DNA of 64,000 bases from Kitasatospora sp. SolWspMP-SS2h (GCF_003259315.1 NZ_QLLT01000007.1:43281-107280); one strand, 5' to 3'; counted from the stretch's first letter, positions 34,465 to 42,246 are shown. The notes: a model not told the origin generated them from the sequence alone. Made by a program: numbers and translations.

Positions 34465-36435
34465 CTAGTCGGCACCGGTCGTTCCCTCCGTCGCGACACC
34501 GGTCCTCACGACGTCGATCCAGCGCAGCCGCCACAACTCCCTGACCTCGTCGGTCACCGGGGCGGTGATCGCCGAGCGCTCCGCGATCACGGCGGCCGTC
34601 TCGGCGCTGATGCGCCGCTGCCGGTGGTAGGTGCGCGCCGCGGTGTCCACCAGGAACCACTGGTCCTCCGGCAGCCGCCGTTCGAGCCGGACCTGCACCG
34701 GAAGGTCGACCGTGAAGTCCGCCAGGCCGGTCGTCGCCGACCGGGTCACGACGAGGTCCCCGAGGACCAGCGCGTCGAGCGAGCTCGTCAGCAGCAGCCG
34801 GATCGCGTCCCCGGGAGTCTCGACCATCGGCTCGTGGCTGTTGTTCATGGAGGTGTTGAGCACGACCGGCACCCCGGACGCCTGTCCGAAGGCCTCGATC
34901 AACGCGTGGAAGCGCGGGTTCTGCCGGGCGTCCACGATCTGCAGGCGGGCGGACCCGTCGATGTGGGTGGTGGCTCCCAGGGATTCCCTGAACTCCGGCC
35001 GGACCTGCACGACGTGCGACATGTAGGCGAAGGACGTCTCGGTCCCGCCGAGGTCGAAGTACTTGTCGCCGCCCTCCGGCGTGGTCGCCGGCGCGAACGG
35101 CCGGTACCCCTCGCGGGCCTTGATCGCGAAGTTGACGCGGTCGCGGTTCGCGGCCGGCCGCGGATCGGCCAGGATGCTGCGGTTGCCGAGTGCGCGTGGC
35201 CCGAATTCGCCGCGTCCCTGGAACCAGCCGATGATCTTGTCGTCCGCGAGGAGCGCGGCCGCCTCGCGCACGGCGTCGGTGGCAGGACGGACCGTGATGA
35301 GCGGGCGGAACGCCTCCACCGCGCGGTCCGTGTCCGCGGCGCCGTACGCCGCTCCGAGGTACGGGTCGAACGGCTTCGACGACGGGGCCCGGAAGTCGCC
35401 CCGCCGGATGAGCGCGGCACCGAGCGCCGCGCCCGCGTCGTGCGAGGCCGGATGCACGTACAGCGCGTCGAAGAGTCCGGAGGCCAGGATCCGGCCGTTC
35501 AGCGTCGAGTTGTGCGCGACGCCGCCGGAGAAGGCCAGGCGCCTCGTGCCCGTCTCGTCCCGCCAGTGCCTGATCAGCCGCAGGGAGTTGGTCTCCAGCC
35601 ACAGCTGCACGGCAGCGGCGAAGTCCTTGTGGATCTGGTCGAACGGATCGTCGGCGGCCCGAAGCTTCCATCCGCTCTCGGACAGCCCGTGCCGGAACGC
35701 TTCGATGTTGAGCCGTACGCCGTTGACGGGATCCGTCGGCGCCACCCTGTCGAGCAGCTTGCCGAACCGCGCCGGATCACCGTAGGGCGCGAGACCCATG
35801 ACCTTGTACTCGTCGCCCCAGCGGTAGCCCAGCGCGTGCGTCGCGTAGGCGTACATCATGCCGAAGGACTTCTCCAGCGGCAGCCGGCCCACGCGGTGCA
35901 GGCCGCCGTCGCGCTGGACGAAGGCGGTCGTCGAGTCCCGTCCGCCGCCACCGTCCATGACGACGACCAGCGAGTCCTCACTCCAACCGGACCCGTGCAG
36001 CGTCGCGGCGGCGTGCGCGGAGTGGTGGTCGACGAACTGCACGTCCGCCGCCGCGACTCCGAAGCCGAGTTCGGAGAGCCGCTCGTGGATCAGTTCGCGG
36101 GCCGTGCGACGGGGTACGTCGGAACGCCAGAAGTAGATGTCGTTCAGGCTGTGGTCGCAGAACCGCTCGTCGAAGTAATAGCCGACCGCGTCGATGTCGT
36201 TCGCGGAGATCCCGAGCGCCCGTAATCCGGCGGCGACCGCTTTCGCCGGGAACCAGGTGGTCTTCTTGACGCGGCTGTGCCGTTCCTCTTCGGCGGCCCA
36301 TAACACCTCGCCGTCCGGGGCCAGGATCACCGCACTCGCGTCATGGAAGTAGATGTCGGGCATTCCGTACGTCTCGTCCCCACGGAATGGGCCGCCGCTC
36401 AACCCAAGGAAATAGCGTGCCATCTTGCCAGTCAT
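34465..36435 (-). CDS. O-carbamoyltransferase, NodU/CmcH family (656 aa)
   Basis: These enzymes make carbamoyl-AMP from carbamoyl phosphate and ATP in a YrdC-like half and transfer carbamoyl to a hydroxyl in a Kae1-like half. Seen here: HDASAVIL, EEERHSRVK, DHHSAHAAATLHGSGW (metal histidines), VMDGGGGRD, FSGGVAHNSTLNGRI, then GRGEFGPRALGNRSILADPR and NTSMNNSHEPMVETP. It is the first gene of the leftward phz operon. Two TTA leucine codons (36223-36225 and 36301-36303, minus strand) suggest bldA dependence. Its codon use is less GC-biased than the NRPS genes. ATGs at 36435 and 36423 are both possible; GGAG is adjacent to the first and 12 nt from the second. Likely target: the hydroxymethyl or hydroxyethyl group of the phenazine (inferred). 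Confidence 0.92.
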   Translation of the reverse strand: MTGKMARYFLGLSGGPFRGDETYGMPDIYFHDASAVILAPDGEVLWAAEEERHSRVKKTTWFPAKAVAAGLRALGISANDIDAVGYYFDERFCDHSLNDIYFWRSDVPRRTARELIHERLSELGFGVAAADVQFVDHHSAHAAATLHGSGWSEDSLVVVMDGGGGRDSTTAFVQRDGGLHRVGRLPLEKSFGMMYAYATHALGYRWGDEYKVMGLAPYGDPARFGKLLDRVAPTDPVNGVRLNIEAFRHGLSESGWKLRAADDPFDQIHKDFAAAVQLWLETNSLRLIRHWRDETGTRRLAFSGGVAHNSTLNGRILASGLFDALYVHPASHDAGAALGAALIRRGDFRAPSSKPFDPYLGAAYGAADTDRAVEAFRPLITVRPATDAVREAAALLADDKIIGWFQGRGEFGPRALGNRSILADPRPAANRDRVNFAIKAREGYRPFAPATTPEGGDKYFDLGGTETSFAYMSHVVQVRPEFRESLGATTHIDGSARLQIVDARQNPRFHALIEAFGQASGVPVVLNTSMNNSHEPMVETPGDAIRLLLTSSLDALVLGDLVVTRSATTGLADFTVDLPVQVRLERRLPEDQWFLVDTAARTYHRQRRISAETAAVIAERSAITAPVTDEVRELWRLRWIDVVRTGVATEGTTGAD

Positions 36436-36517
36436 CTCCGACTCGGATCAGTGGTGAGTGGCACAAAACCACACAACCGGTCACTGAGGGCGTAGCTCGA
36501 CGTGATCACGAGGGGCG

Positions 36518-36546
36518 ACAGTAGTTTTCTTGCACTACAGTGTCAA
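36518..36546 (-). promoter_or_regulatory. Promoter for the leftward carbamoyltransferase-phz operon
   Basis: On the minus strand a perfect -35 TTGACA (36541-36546) is followed after exactly 17 bases by -10 TACTGT (36518-36523), which fits the streptomycete TAnnnT pattern. The start of transcription would be near 36511, leaving a leader of about 75 bases before the carbamoyltransferase start. Confidence 0.7.
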
Positions 36547-36557
36547 GAGGTTGCAAC

Positions 36558-36599
36558 ATGATGCTGTCTCTTGAAGTCCTTGAAGTCGACTAGCATCAT
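36558..36599. repeat. Inverted repeat flanking a 9-bp tandem repeat
   Basis: ATGATGCT (36558-36565) and its complement AGCATCAT (36592-36599) enclose two head-to-tail copies of CTTGAAGTC (36570-36578 and 36579-36587). The arrangement resembles a multi-site operator upstream of the rightward operon. Confidence 0.6.
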
Positions 36600-36637
36600 A
36601 ACGAAGCAAGAATTTGCTTACATCTCGTCAAGGTCTT

Positions 36638-36657
36638 CCACCGCCCGACGGCGGTGG
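36638..36657 (+). promoter_or_regulatory. Hairpin in the rightward leader
   Basis: CCACCGCC-CGAC-GGCGGTGG is a perfect 8-bp stem with a 4-nt loop, ending 52 bases before the small carrier protein start. It may stabilise the leader RNA or attenuate transcription. Confidence 0.45.
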
Positions 36658-36709
36658 GCTAGCATCGCGCCGAGCCGAAGACCGACAGTCGACCGCCCCA
36701 GGAGACCGC

Positions 36710-36907
36710 ATGAACGAGTCGCACGGCCCTGAAACCGCACTCCATCTCGCTCGGCGACTGTTTCCCGGCACCGCCGACAACGACCCCCTCGACTCCCTCC
36801 AGGTGATGGAACTGCTCGCGCATCTGGAACGAAACGGATTCGAAGCGCCCTCCCCGGTCTTCATCACCGACCTGACCATCGCCGGCGTCATCGGCGCCGA
36901 GAAGTAG
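36710..36907 (+). CDS. Very small acyl carrier protein (65 aa)
   Basis: A minimal carrier domain. The phosphopantetheine site is DPLDSLQVMELLAHLE, with Ser in DSL, and the last helix is FITDLTIAGVIGAEK. It is about 15-20 residues shorter than a usual ACP and lacks much of the first helix. The ATG at 36710 follows GGAG by 5 nt. It opens the rightward operon with the YdhR-like and EhpF/EhpG-like genes, so it may carry the activated phenazine acyl group to the reductase. That role is inferred from position. Confidence 0.82.
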   Translation: MNESHGPETALHLARRLFPGTADNDPLDSLQVMELLAHLERNGFEAPSPVFITDLTIAGVIGAEK

Positions 36908-36940
36908 CGGCCCCCGGGCCTCCGCCGAAGGTCACGAGAA

Positions 36941-37255
36941 ATGCAGACCGATGCATCGGGCGACCTGCCGACAATGATCGTGTCGTGGTGGGAACTGGGC
37001 CCGGACGATCCGTCCGTGCAGGACCTGGAGGCGGATCTGTCCCGGGGCGTCGACGACTGGGCGTCCTGTCCCGGCCTGTTGGCCAAGTACTGGCTGGCCG
37101 ACCGCGAACGGAATCGCTGGGGCGGGGTCATGGTGTGGGAGCGCCGTCCGGCGGCTGACCTGCCCGTCAACCGGGCCGCGCAATTGATCGGGCGCCCGGC
37201 CGATGTCCGCACGGAATTCGCGGTGCCCAAGATCGTGCACGGAGTCCCCGCCTGA
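36941..37255 (+). CDS. YdhR-like small protein, dimeric alpha-beta barrel type (104 aa)
   Basis: A short protein resembling the YdhR family (putative monooxygenase, ferredoxin-like dimer): IVSWWELGPDD, LLAKYWLADRERNRWGGVMVWERRPAAD and a C-terminal FAVPKIVHGVPA. The Trp-Gly-Gly turn followed by VWE is the family's best-known part. Members have no proven catalytic mechanism. In this operon it could act as a cofactor-free oxygenase or as a cyclase-like helper on a phenazine intermediate; this is uncertain. It lies between the small carrier protein and the EhpF-like gene. Confidence 0.6.
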   Translation: MQTDASGDLPTMIVSWWELGPDDPSVQDLEADLSRGVDDWASCPGLLAKYWLADRERNRWGGVMVWERRPAADLPVNRAAQLIGRPADVRTEFAVPKIVHGVPA

Positions 37256-37310
37256 CGTTTCCCGGTACCCGGGCGCCGGCCAGGCCCCTACGCCATCCCA
37301 AGGAGAAACC

Positions 37311-38411
37311 GTGTCCACCGCAGCCAACCCGTTACTCGACCTCCCACACGGCACCCGGCCCGACCCGGAGGAGTTCCTCCGGGCCGCCCTGGAGTGGCAC
37401 TTCCACCCGGACACCGGATCGCCCTACTGGATCGACCGGGCGAAGTCACTGGATTTCGACCCGCGTCGCGACATCAAGACCTTCGATGACCTGCGGCTGT
37501 TCCCGAACGTCGCGAACGAGATGCGGAAGGTGCCGGCGCAAGCGCTGGTCCCACGGGGGTACGGGCCGGCCCCCCGCATCGCGGGCGTCTACGAGAGCGG
37601 CGGTACCACCGGGGCGCCCAAGCGCGTGGTGTGCCCCGAGGACTGGTTGGACCGCCTGATCGCCTGGAGCAACGCCAACCTCGACGAACACGGCTTCCCG
37701 CGCGGCGCCGACTGGCTCGGGCTCGTACCGTCCGGCCCTCACATCGTCGGGGAGATCTTCCGGCGCTCGGCGGCGACGCACGGACGGTACGGCTTCCAGG
37801 TCGACCTGGACCCGCGCTGGGTGAAGAAGCTCATCGCGTCGGGCAGGAAGGACCAGGCGGACGCGTACGCGGAACACGTGGTGGACCAGGCGGAGTTCGT
37901 GCTGCGCACCCAGGACATCGGCGTGCTCACCATCACTCCCGCGCTGCTGGAGCGGCTGGTGCGGCGCGAGGAGCTGGTGGCACTCGTCAACGACAAGGTG
38001 CGCGCCATACGGTGGGGCGGTACCCAGCTCGACCCCGACAGCCACCACCTGTACCGCACCGAGATCTTCCCCGGCCTCGCCCTGTACGGCCACTACGGCA
38101 GCACGATGATCCTCGGCATCGCCGGTCAGCGCGTGCCCGCGGCCGACGAGGACAGCTGCGTCTTCGACACGTTCTCGCCGTACGTGACGTTCTCGGTGGT
38201 GGACCCGCGGACCCGCCGGCCCGTGCCGTTCGGGGAACGGGGACAGGTGGTCATGAACCACGTCTCCAAGGCGCTCTTCCTCCCCAACAACCTCGAACGG
38301 GACCTGGCCACCCGCGTCGAGGCGCTGCCCGGACGCATCGGCGACGCCGTCGCCGACGTCGCGCCCGTCACCCACTTCGAGGACCAGGCGGTCGTCGAGG
38401 GGGTCTACTGA
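37311..38411 (+). CDS. EhpF-like phenazine-carboxylate adenylating enzyme (366 aa)
   Basis: A short ANL-type enzyme without a separate C-terminal lid, like EhpF of the Pantoea griseoluteic acid pathway, which activates phenazine-1,6-dicarboxylate. Seen: phosphate loop YESGGTTGAPKRVV, LGLVPSGPHIVGEIFRR, IRWGGTQLDPDS, YGHYGSTMILG and the C-terminal FEDQAVVEGVY. The GTG at 37311 follows AGGAG by 5 nt. Codon 8 is TTA (37332-37334), a rare codon in this genome type. The gene overlaps the EhpG-like reductase by one base, so the two proteins are probably made together and work as a pair. Confidence 0.85.
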   Translation: MSTAANPLLDLPHGTRPDPEEFLRAALEWHFHPDTGSPYWIDRAKSLDFDPRRDIKTFDDLRLFPNVANEMRKVPAQALVPRGYGPAPRIAGVYESGGTTGAPKRVVCPEDWLDRLIAWSNANLDEHGFPRGADWLGLVPSGPHIVGEIFRRSAATHGRYGFQVDLDPRWVKKLIASGRKDQADAYAEHVVDQAEFVLRTQDIGVLTITPALLERLVRREELVALVNDKVRAIRWGGTQLDPDSHHLYRTEIFPGLALYGHYGSTMILGIAGQRVPAADEDSCVFDTFSPYVTFSVVDPRTRRPVPFGERGQVVMNHVSKALFLPNNLERDLATRVEALPGRIGDAVADVAPVTHFEDQAVVEGVY

Positions 38412-39778
38412 TGACGGAGCTGCTCCAGCTGGATGTGCTCGGGCCCGCGGGCCCGTACCGCTCCCGCCGGCGGGTCACGGTGGCGGACGTCAGCGGGCAG
38501 CCCGCGGCCGAGCTGAGCCTGGCGCCGACGGTGTACGTCGACCGTGCCATGTCGGCGCTGCGGAGGGCGTCACCCCTTCCGCTCGACGAGCGGATCGCCG
38601 CCATCACCCGCGCCGGCCGGCTGTTCGCCACCGGCACGATCAACGGACAGACGGTCGGGGAGTACGAGCGCGCGGTGAGCCGGGTGGCCGGCATCCCGGT
38701 CCAGGTGGTGCGAGCCGCCACCGGGACGGCACTGCGCCGCACCGAGCAGCTGTACACCAACCTCCAGCACGCCCGGCCCTCGGGTGCGGTCGGCGACTGG
38801 CGCGACCCGCTCACCCGGGCGGGCCGAGCGGTGTGGTCCCGGCGCGGAGAGGTCTTCGCGGTGCACGCCGCCGGGAACCACCCCGGCACCCACACGCTCT
38901 GGCCGGAGGCCCTGGCCCTGGGCTACCGGGTGGCGGTGCGACCGTCACGACGCGAACCGTTCACCCCGCACCGGCTGGTGACGGCCCTGCGGATGGCCGG
39001 GTTCGCCGACGACCACGTCATGCTGCTGCCCACCGACCACGCCGCGGCCGAGGGCCTGCTGCGGGGGGCCGACCTGGCCTACGGCAGCGACGAGGTGATC
39101 CGCCAGTACGCGGACGACCCGTTCGTCCTGCCCCTGCGGCCCGGCCGTTCGAAGATCCTCCTCACGGCGGGGACGGACTGGCCGGCGCAGCTCGACACCG
39201 TCGTCAGCTCCATCAGCCACCACGGGGGCACCGGTTGCGTGAACGCCACCGCTGTTCTCGTCGAGGGCGACCCGACGCCGGTGGCCGAAGCCCTGGCCGA
39301 CCGCCTCGCCCTCCTGCCGAGCCTTCCCCCCGAGGACGAGAAGGCCGTGCTCCCCGTGCAACCGGCCGTCGCCGCGCGGGCGTTGGAGAAGTTCGTACGG
39401 GACAGGGCGGCCGGGGCACCGGCCCATCTGGGGGGAGGCGGGTTCGTGGAGGAACTCGGTGACGGCAGCGCCGTGCTCCGCCCGGTGGTGCACCGGCTGG
39501 AGAGCCCGGACGACCCGAGGGCGGACATCGAGTTGCCGTTCCCCTGCGTGTGGGTCGCCCCGTGGTCGCCGGAGGAGGGGATCGCCCCCCTGCGCGACAC
39601 GCTCGTCCTGGGCGTGTACACCGAGGACGAGCGACTGGTCGACGCGCTCGTGGACGAGCCGTCCATCGCCAACGTCTACGTCGGCGACCACCCGACCCAT
39701 TGGACGGACACCGGCATCCCCCATGACGGGTACCTCGCGCACTTCCTCATGCGCACCAAGGGATTCATCCGGGGGTGA
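38411..39778 (+). CDS. EhpG-like acyl reductase, aldehyde dehydrogenase superfamily (455 aa)
   Basis: An aldehyde-dehydrogenase-fold enzyme of the LuxC/EhpG type, which reduces an activated acyl group to the aldehyde. Visible parts: VFAVHAAGNHPGTHTLWPEALALGYRVAVRPSRREPFTPHRL (cofactor-binding strand turns), DLAYGSDEVI, and the nucleophile in HHGGTGCVNATAV. The usual ELGGK general-base motif of ordinary dehydrogenases is absent, consistent with a reductase working on acyl-AMP or thioester. The ATG at 38411 shares a base with the EhpF-like stop (TGATG). The pair probably converts one phenazine carboxylate to CHO. Confidence 0.83.
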   Translation: MTELLQLDVLGPAGPYRSRRRVTVADVSGQPAAELSLAPTVYVDRAMSALRRASPLPLDERIAAITRAGRLFATGTINGQTVGEYERAVSRVAGIPVQVVRAATGTALRRTEQLYTNLQHARPSGAVGDWRDPLTRAGRAVWSRRGEVFAVHAAGNHPGTHTLWPEALALGYRVAVRPSRREPFTPHRLVTALRMAGFADDHVMLLPTDHAAAEGLLRGADLAYGSDEVIRQYADDPFVLPLRPGRSKILLTAGTDWPAQLDTVVSSISHHGGTGCVNATAVLVEGDPTPVAEALADRLALLPSLPPEDEKAVLPVQPAVAARALEKFVRDRAAGAPAHLGGGGFVEELGDGSAVLRPVVHRLESPDDPRADIELPFPCVWVAPWSPEEGIAPLRDTLVLGVYTEDERLVDALVDEPSIANVYVGDHPTHWTDTGIPHDGYLAHFLMRTKGFIRG

Positions 39779-39843
39779 GCCGGTGCGGCCCGTGCTCCGC
39801 CCGGCAGGGCGATCCTCCGTACCGCCCGACAACGGCGCCGCTT

Positions 39844-39849
39844 ACCCTT
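39844..39849 (+). promoter_or_regulatory. -10 box of a leaderless gene (HAD phosphatase)
   Basis: TACCCT lies 5 bases before the GTG at 39855, so transcription would begin at or next to the start codon. The context TTACCCTTG is the same as ahead of prfB at 53829. Confidence 0.6.
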
Positions 39850-39854
39850 GGCGG

Positions 39855-40520
39855 GTGCGCACACACATAGTCTGGGACTGGAACGGCACCCTGCTGTCCG
39901 ACATGGCGGCCGTGGTCGGGGCCAGCAACGCCGCGTTCGCGACGGTCGGGCTGCCGCCGCTGACGCTGGAGGAGTACCGGGCGCAGTACGAGATCCCGAT
40001 CCCGCTGTTCTACGAGCGGCTGCTGGGGCGGGCGCCCAGCCCGGCGGAGTGGCTGGCGCTGGACGACGCGTTCCACGTCAAGTACACCGAGCTGTTCCCG
40101 AGTTGCGGGCTGACCCCGGGCGTCGAGGCGCTGCTGGCGCGGTGGGCGGCGGCCGGGCGCAGCCAGTCGCTGCTGTCGATGTACGCGCACGAGCAGCTGG
40201 TGCCTGCGGTGGACGCGTTCGGCCTGACCCCGCACTTCACGCGGGTGGACGGTCGGCGCGGCGAGTCCGGCGGGCGCAAGGCCGGCCACCTGGCGGTGCA
40301 CCTGGACGCGCTGGGCGACGGGATCGACCGCGCGCGGACGGTGCTGATCGGCGACGCGGCGGACGACGCCGAGGCGGCGCTCGCGGCGGGCATCAAGTCG
40401 GTGCTGTACACCGGGGGTTCGCACACCCGGGAGAAGCTGACGCACCTGGGCGTGCCGGTGGTGGACTCGCTCGCCGAGGCCGTCGCGGTGGCGGAGGAGC
40501 TCACCGGGTACGACGGGTAG
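39855..40520 (+). CDS. HAD-family phosphatase, phosphoglycolate-phosphatase-like (221 aa)
   Basis: A small-molecule phosphatase with the haloacid dehalogenase motifs: motif I DWNGTLLSD (nucleophile Asp; the family's DxDGTLxD has W-N here), motif II Ser in LLSMYAHEQL, Lys in GGRKAGHL and motif III GDAADDAEAALAAG. No Shine-Dalgarno site precedes the GTG, which follows a -10 box directly, so the mRNA is probably leaderless. Its base composition returns to the core genome style, marking the right edge of the phenazine cluster. Confidence 0.85.
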   Translation: MRTHIVWDWNGTLLSDMAAVVGASNAAFATVGLPPLTLEEYRAQYEIPIPLFYERLLGRAPSPAEWLALDDAFHVKYTELFPSCGLTPGVEALLARWAAAGRSQSLLSMYAHEQLVPAVDAFGLTPHFTRVDGRRGESGGRKAGHLAVHLDALGDGIDRARTVLIGDAADDAEAALAAGIKSVLYTGGSHTREKLTHLGVPVVDSLAEAVAVAEELTGYDG

Positions 40521-40608
40521 GCGTGTCACGGCGCGCGGCGGGGGCAGGCGCGTCCAGGCTGGGGAGGTCCCAGCAGGCACCAGCACCCTTACGGAGCACC
40601 TCAGCACC

Positions 40609-42246
40609 ATGCCGATCGACGCGGTCACCAACGTCCCCCCGCCCGTCCCCGAGCCGCCGCGCGGGTACGCGGCGGGCAGCGCCGAACGGGCCCGGCTGGA
40701 GCGCAGGACGGCCGAACTGGCCGGGCGGCACACCTCGCTGCCGATGGTGATCGGCGGGGAGCGCCGGCTCGGCGGCGGCGAGCGCACCGAGCTGGTGCAG
40801 CCGCACCACCACGCGGCGCGGCTCGGCGTGCTGGGCAACGCGACGGCCGCCGACGTGCGGGCCGCGGTGGACGCGGCGCTGGCGGCGGCCGAGGAGTGGC
40901 GGCAACTGCCGTTCGACGACCGGGCCGCGGTGTTCCTGCGGGCCGCGGACCTGCTGGCCGGGCCCTGGCGGGAGACCCTGGTGGCCGCCGCCGTGCTGGG
41001 CCAGTCCCAGCCGGTGTGGCAGGCGGAGGCCGACGCGGTGTGCGAACTCGCCGACTCCTGGCGGTTCGACGCGGACCGCGCCCGCCGGCTGCTGGCCGAG
41101 CAGCCGCCCTCCCCGCCCGGGGGCTGGAACCGCGCCGACCACCGCCCGCTGGAGGGCTTCGTCTGCGCGGTCACCCCGTTCAACTCCACCGCGGCCGCCG
41201 GGCACCTGGCCACCGCGCCCGTCCTGATGGGCAACACCGTGGTGTGGAAGCCCGCGCCCGCCCAGACCCTGACCGCGCACCTGCTGGTGCTGCTGCTGGA
41301 GGAGGCCGGGCTGCCGCCCGGCGTGGTCAACCTGGTCACCGGCGACGGGCAGGCCCTCACCGAGGTGGCGCTGCGCGACCCGGCGCTGGCCGGGCTGCAC
41401 TTCGCCGGCTCCACCGAGGTCCTCCAGCGGCTGTGGCGGGAGATCGGCACGAACATCGCCCGCTACCGCGCCTACCCGCGGATCGTCGGCACCACCGGCG
41501 GCAAGGACTTCCTGGTCGCCCACCCCTCGGCCGACCCGGCGGTGCTGCGCACCGCGCTGATCCGCGGCGCCTTCGAGTACCAGGGCCAGCGCTGCGCGGC
41601 GCTGTCCCGGGCGTACCTGCCGCGGAGCCTGTGGCGGCGGATCAAGGACGACCTGCTCGGCGAGGTGGACGCGCTCGCGGTGGGCGACGCCACCGACCCG
41701 GGCAACTTCATGGGCGCGCTGATCGACGCCCGGGCGTTCGCCAGGGTCACCGGTGCGATCGAGCGGGCCAGGGCGGACCCGCGGGTGGAACTGCTGGCGG
41801 GCGGTCAGTACGACGACGCGATCGGCTGGTTCGTGCGGCCCACCGTGCTGCTCGGCGGCGACCGCGACGGCGAGGTCTTCTCCACCGCGTACGGCGGCCC
41901 GCTGCTGGCCGTGCAGGTCTACGACGACCTCCGCTGGGAGGAGGCGCTGGAGCGGATCGGCCGGGGCGCGGCGCAGGGCCTGAGCGGCTCGGTGGTCGCC
42001 CGGGACCGGCGGGCGATCGCCCGGGCGGTGGAGCGGCTGCGGTTCGCCGCGGGCGACTTCCACGTCAACGACGAGCCGGCCGGACCGGCGGGCCGGTGGC
42101 CGTCCGGCGGCCGGTCCGCCGCGGCCGGGGGCGGGACGGGCACCGCCGAGCACCTGCTGCGCTGGACCTCCACCCGCTCGATCCGGGAGACGTTCACCCC
42201 GCCGACCGACTACGTCCACCCGCACATGGAGTGGTCTCCCGAATGA
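40609..42246 (+). CDS. Divergent delta-1-pyrroline-5-carboxylate dehydrogenase, PruA/RocA-like (545 aa)
   Basis: Full-length similarity to the P5C dehydrogenases that make glutamate from proline breakdown: AVTNVPPPVPEPPRGYAPGS-type N-terminus, LPMVIGGERRLGGGE, FDDRAAVFLRAADLL, GFVCAVTPFNSTA, MGNTVVWKPAPAQT and the C-terminal RWTSTRSIRETFTPPTDY. The nucleophile Cys329 is present (YQGQRCAALSRAY). The general-base motif GETGGKDF reads GTTGGKDF (Thr295), so the catalytic Glu is missing. The segment before the C-terminus is also degenerate (GRSAAAGGGTGTAEH). No proline dehydrogenase lies nearby. It may be a paralogue with altered or lost activity. The ATG follows ACGGAG. Confidence 0.85.
   Translation: MPIDAVTNVPPPVPEPPRGYAAGSAERARLERRTAELAGRHTSLPMVIGGERRLGGGERTELVQPHHHAARLGVLGNATAADVRAAVDAALAAAEEWRQLPFDDRAAVFLRAADLLAGPWRETLVAAAVLGQSQPVWQAEADAVCELADSWRFDADRARRLLAEQPPSPPGGWNRADHRPLEGFVCAVTPFNSTAAAGHLATAPVLMGNTVVWKPAPAQTLTAHLLVLLLEEAGLPPGVVNLVTGDGQALTEVALRDPALAGLHFAGSTEVLQRLWREIGTNIARYRAYPRIVGTTGGKDFLVAHPSADPAVLRTALIRGAFEYQGQRCAALSRAYLPRSLWRRIKDDLLGEVDALAVGDATDPGNFMGALIDARAFARVTGAIERARADPRVELLAGGQYDDAIGWFVRPTVLLGGDRDGEVFSTAYGGPLLAVQVYDDLRWEEALERIGRGAAQGLSGSVVARDRRAIARAVERLRFAAGDFHVNDEPAGPAGRWPSGGRSAAAGGGTGTAEHLLRWTSTRSIRETFTPPTDYVHPHMEWSPE

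Larger units (their letters stand above)
36436..36709. promoter_or_regulatory. Divergent control region of the two phenazine operons
   Basis: This 274-base spacer is clearly richer in A and T than its surroundings. It holds the leftward promoter (36518-36546), an octamer palindrome GTTGCAAC (36550-36557), an inverted repeat around a tandem repeat, a small hairpin AAGCAA-GAAT-TTGCTT (36604-36619) and a GC hairpin in the rightward leader. The sequence CTAGCATC occurs at both 36590 and 36659. No good rightward -35/-10 pair was found. Confidence 0.7.
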
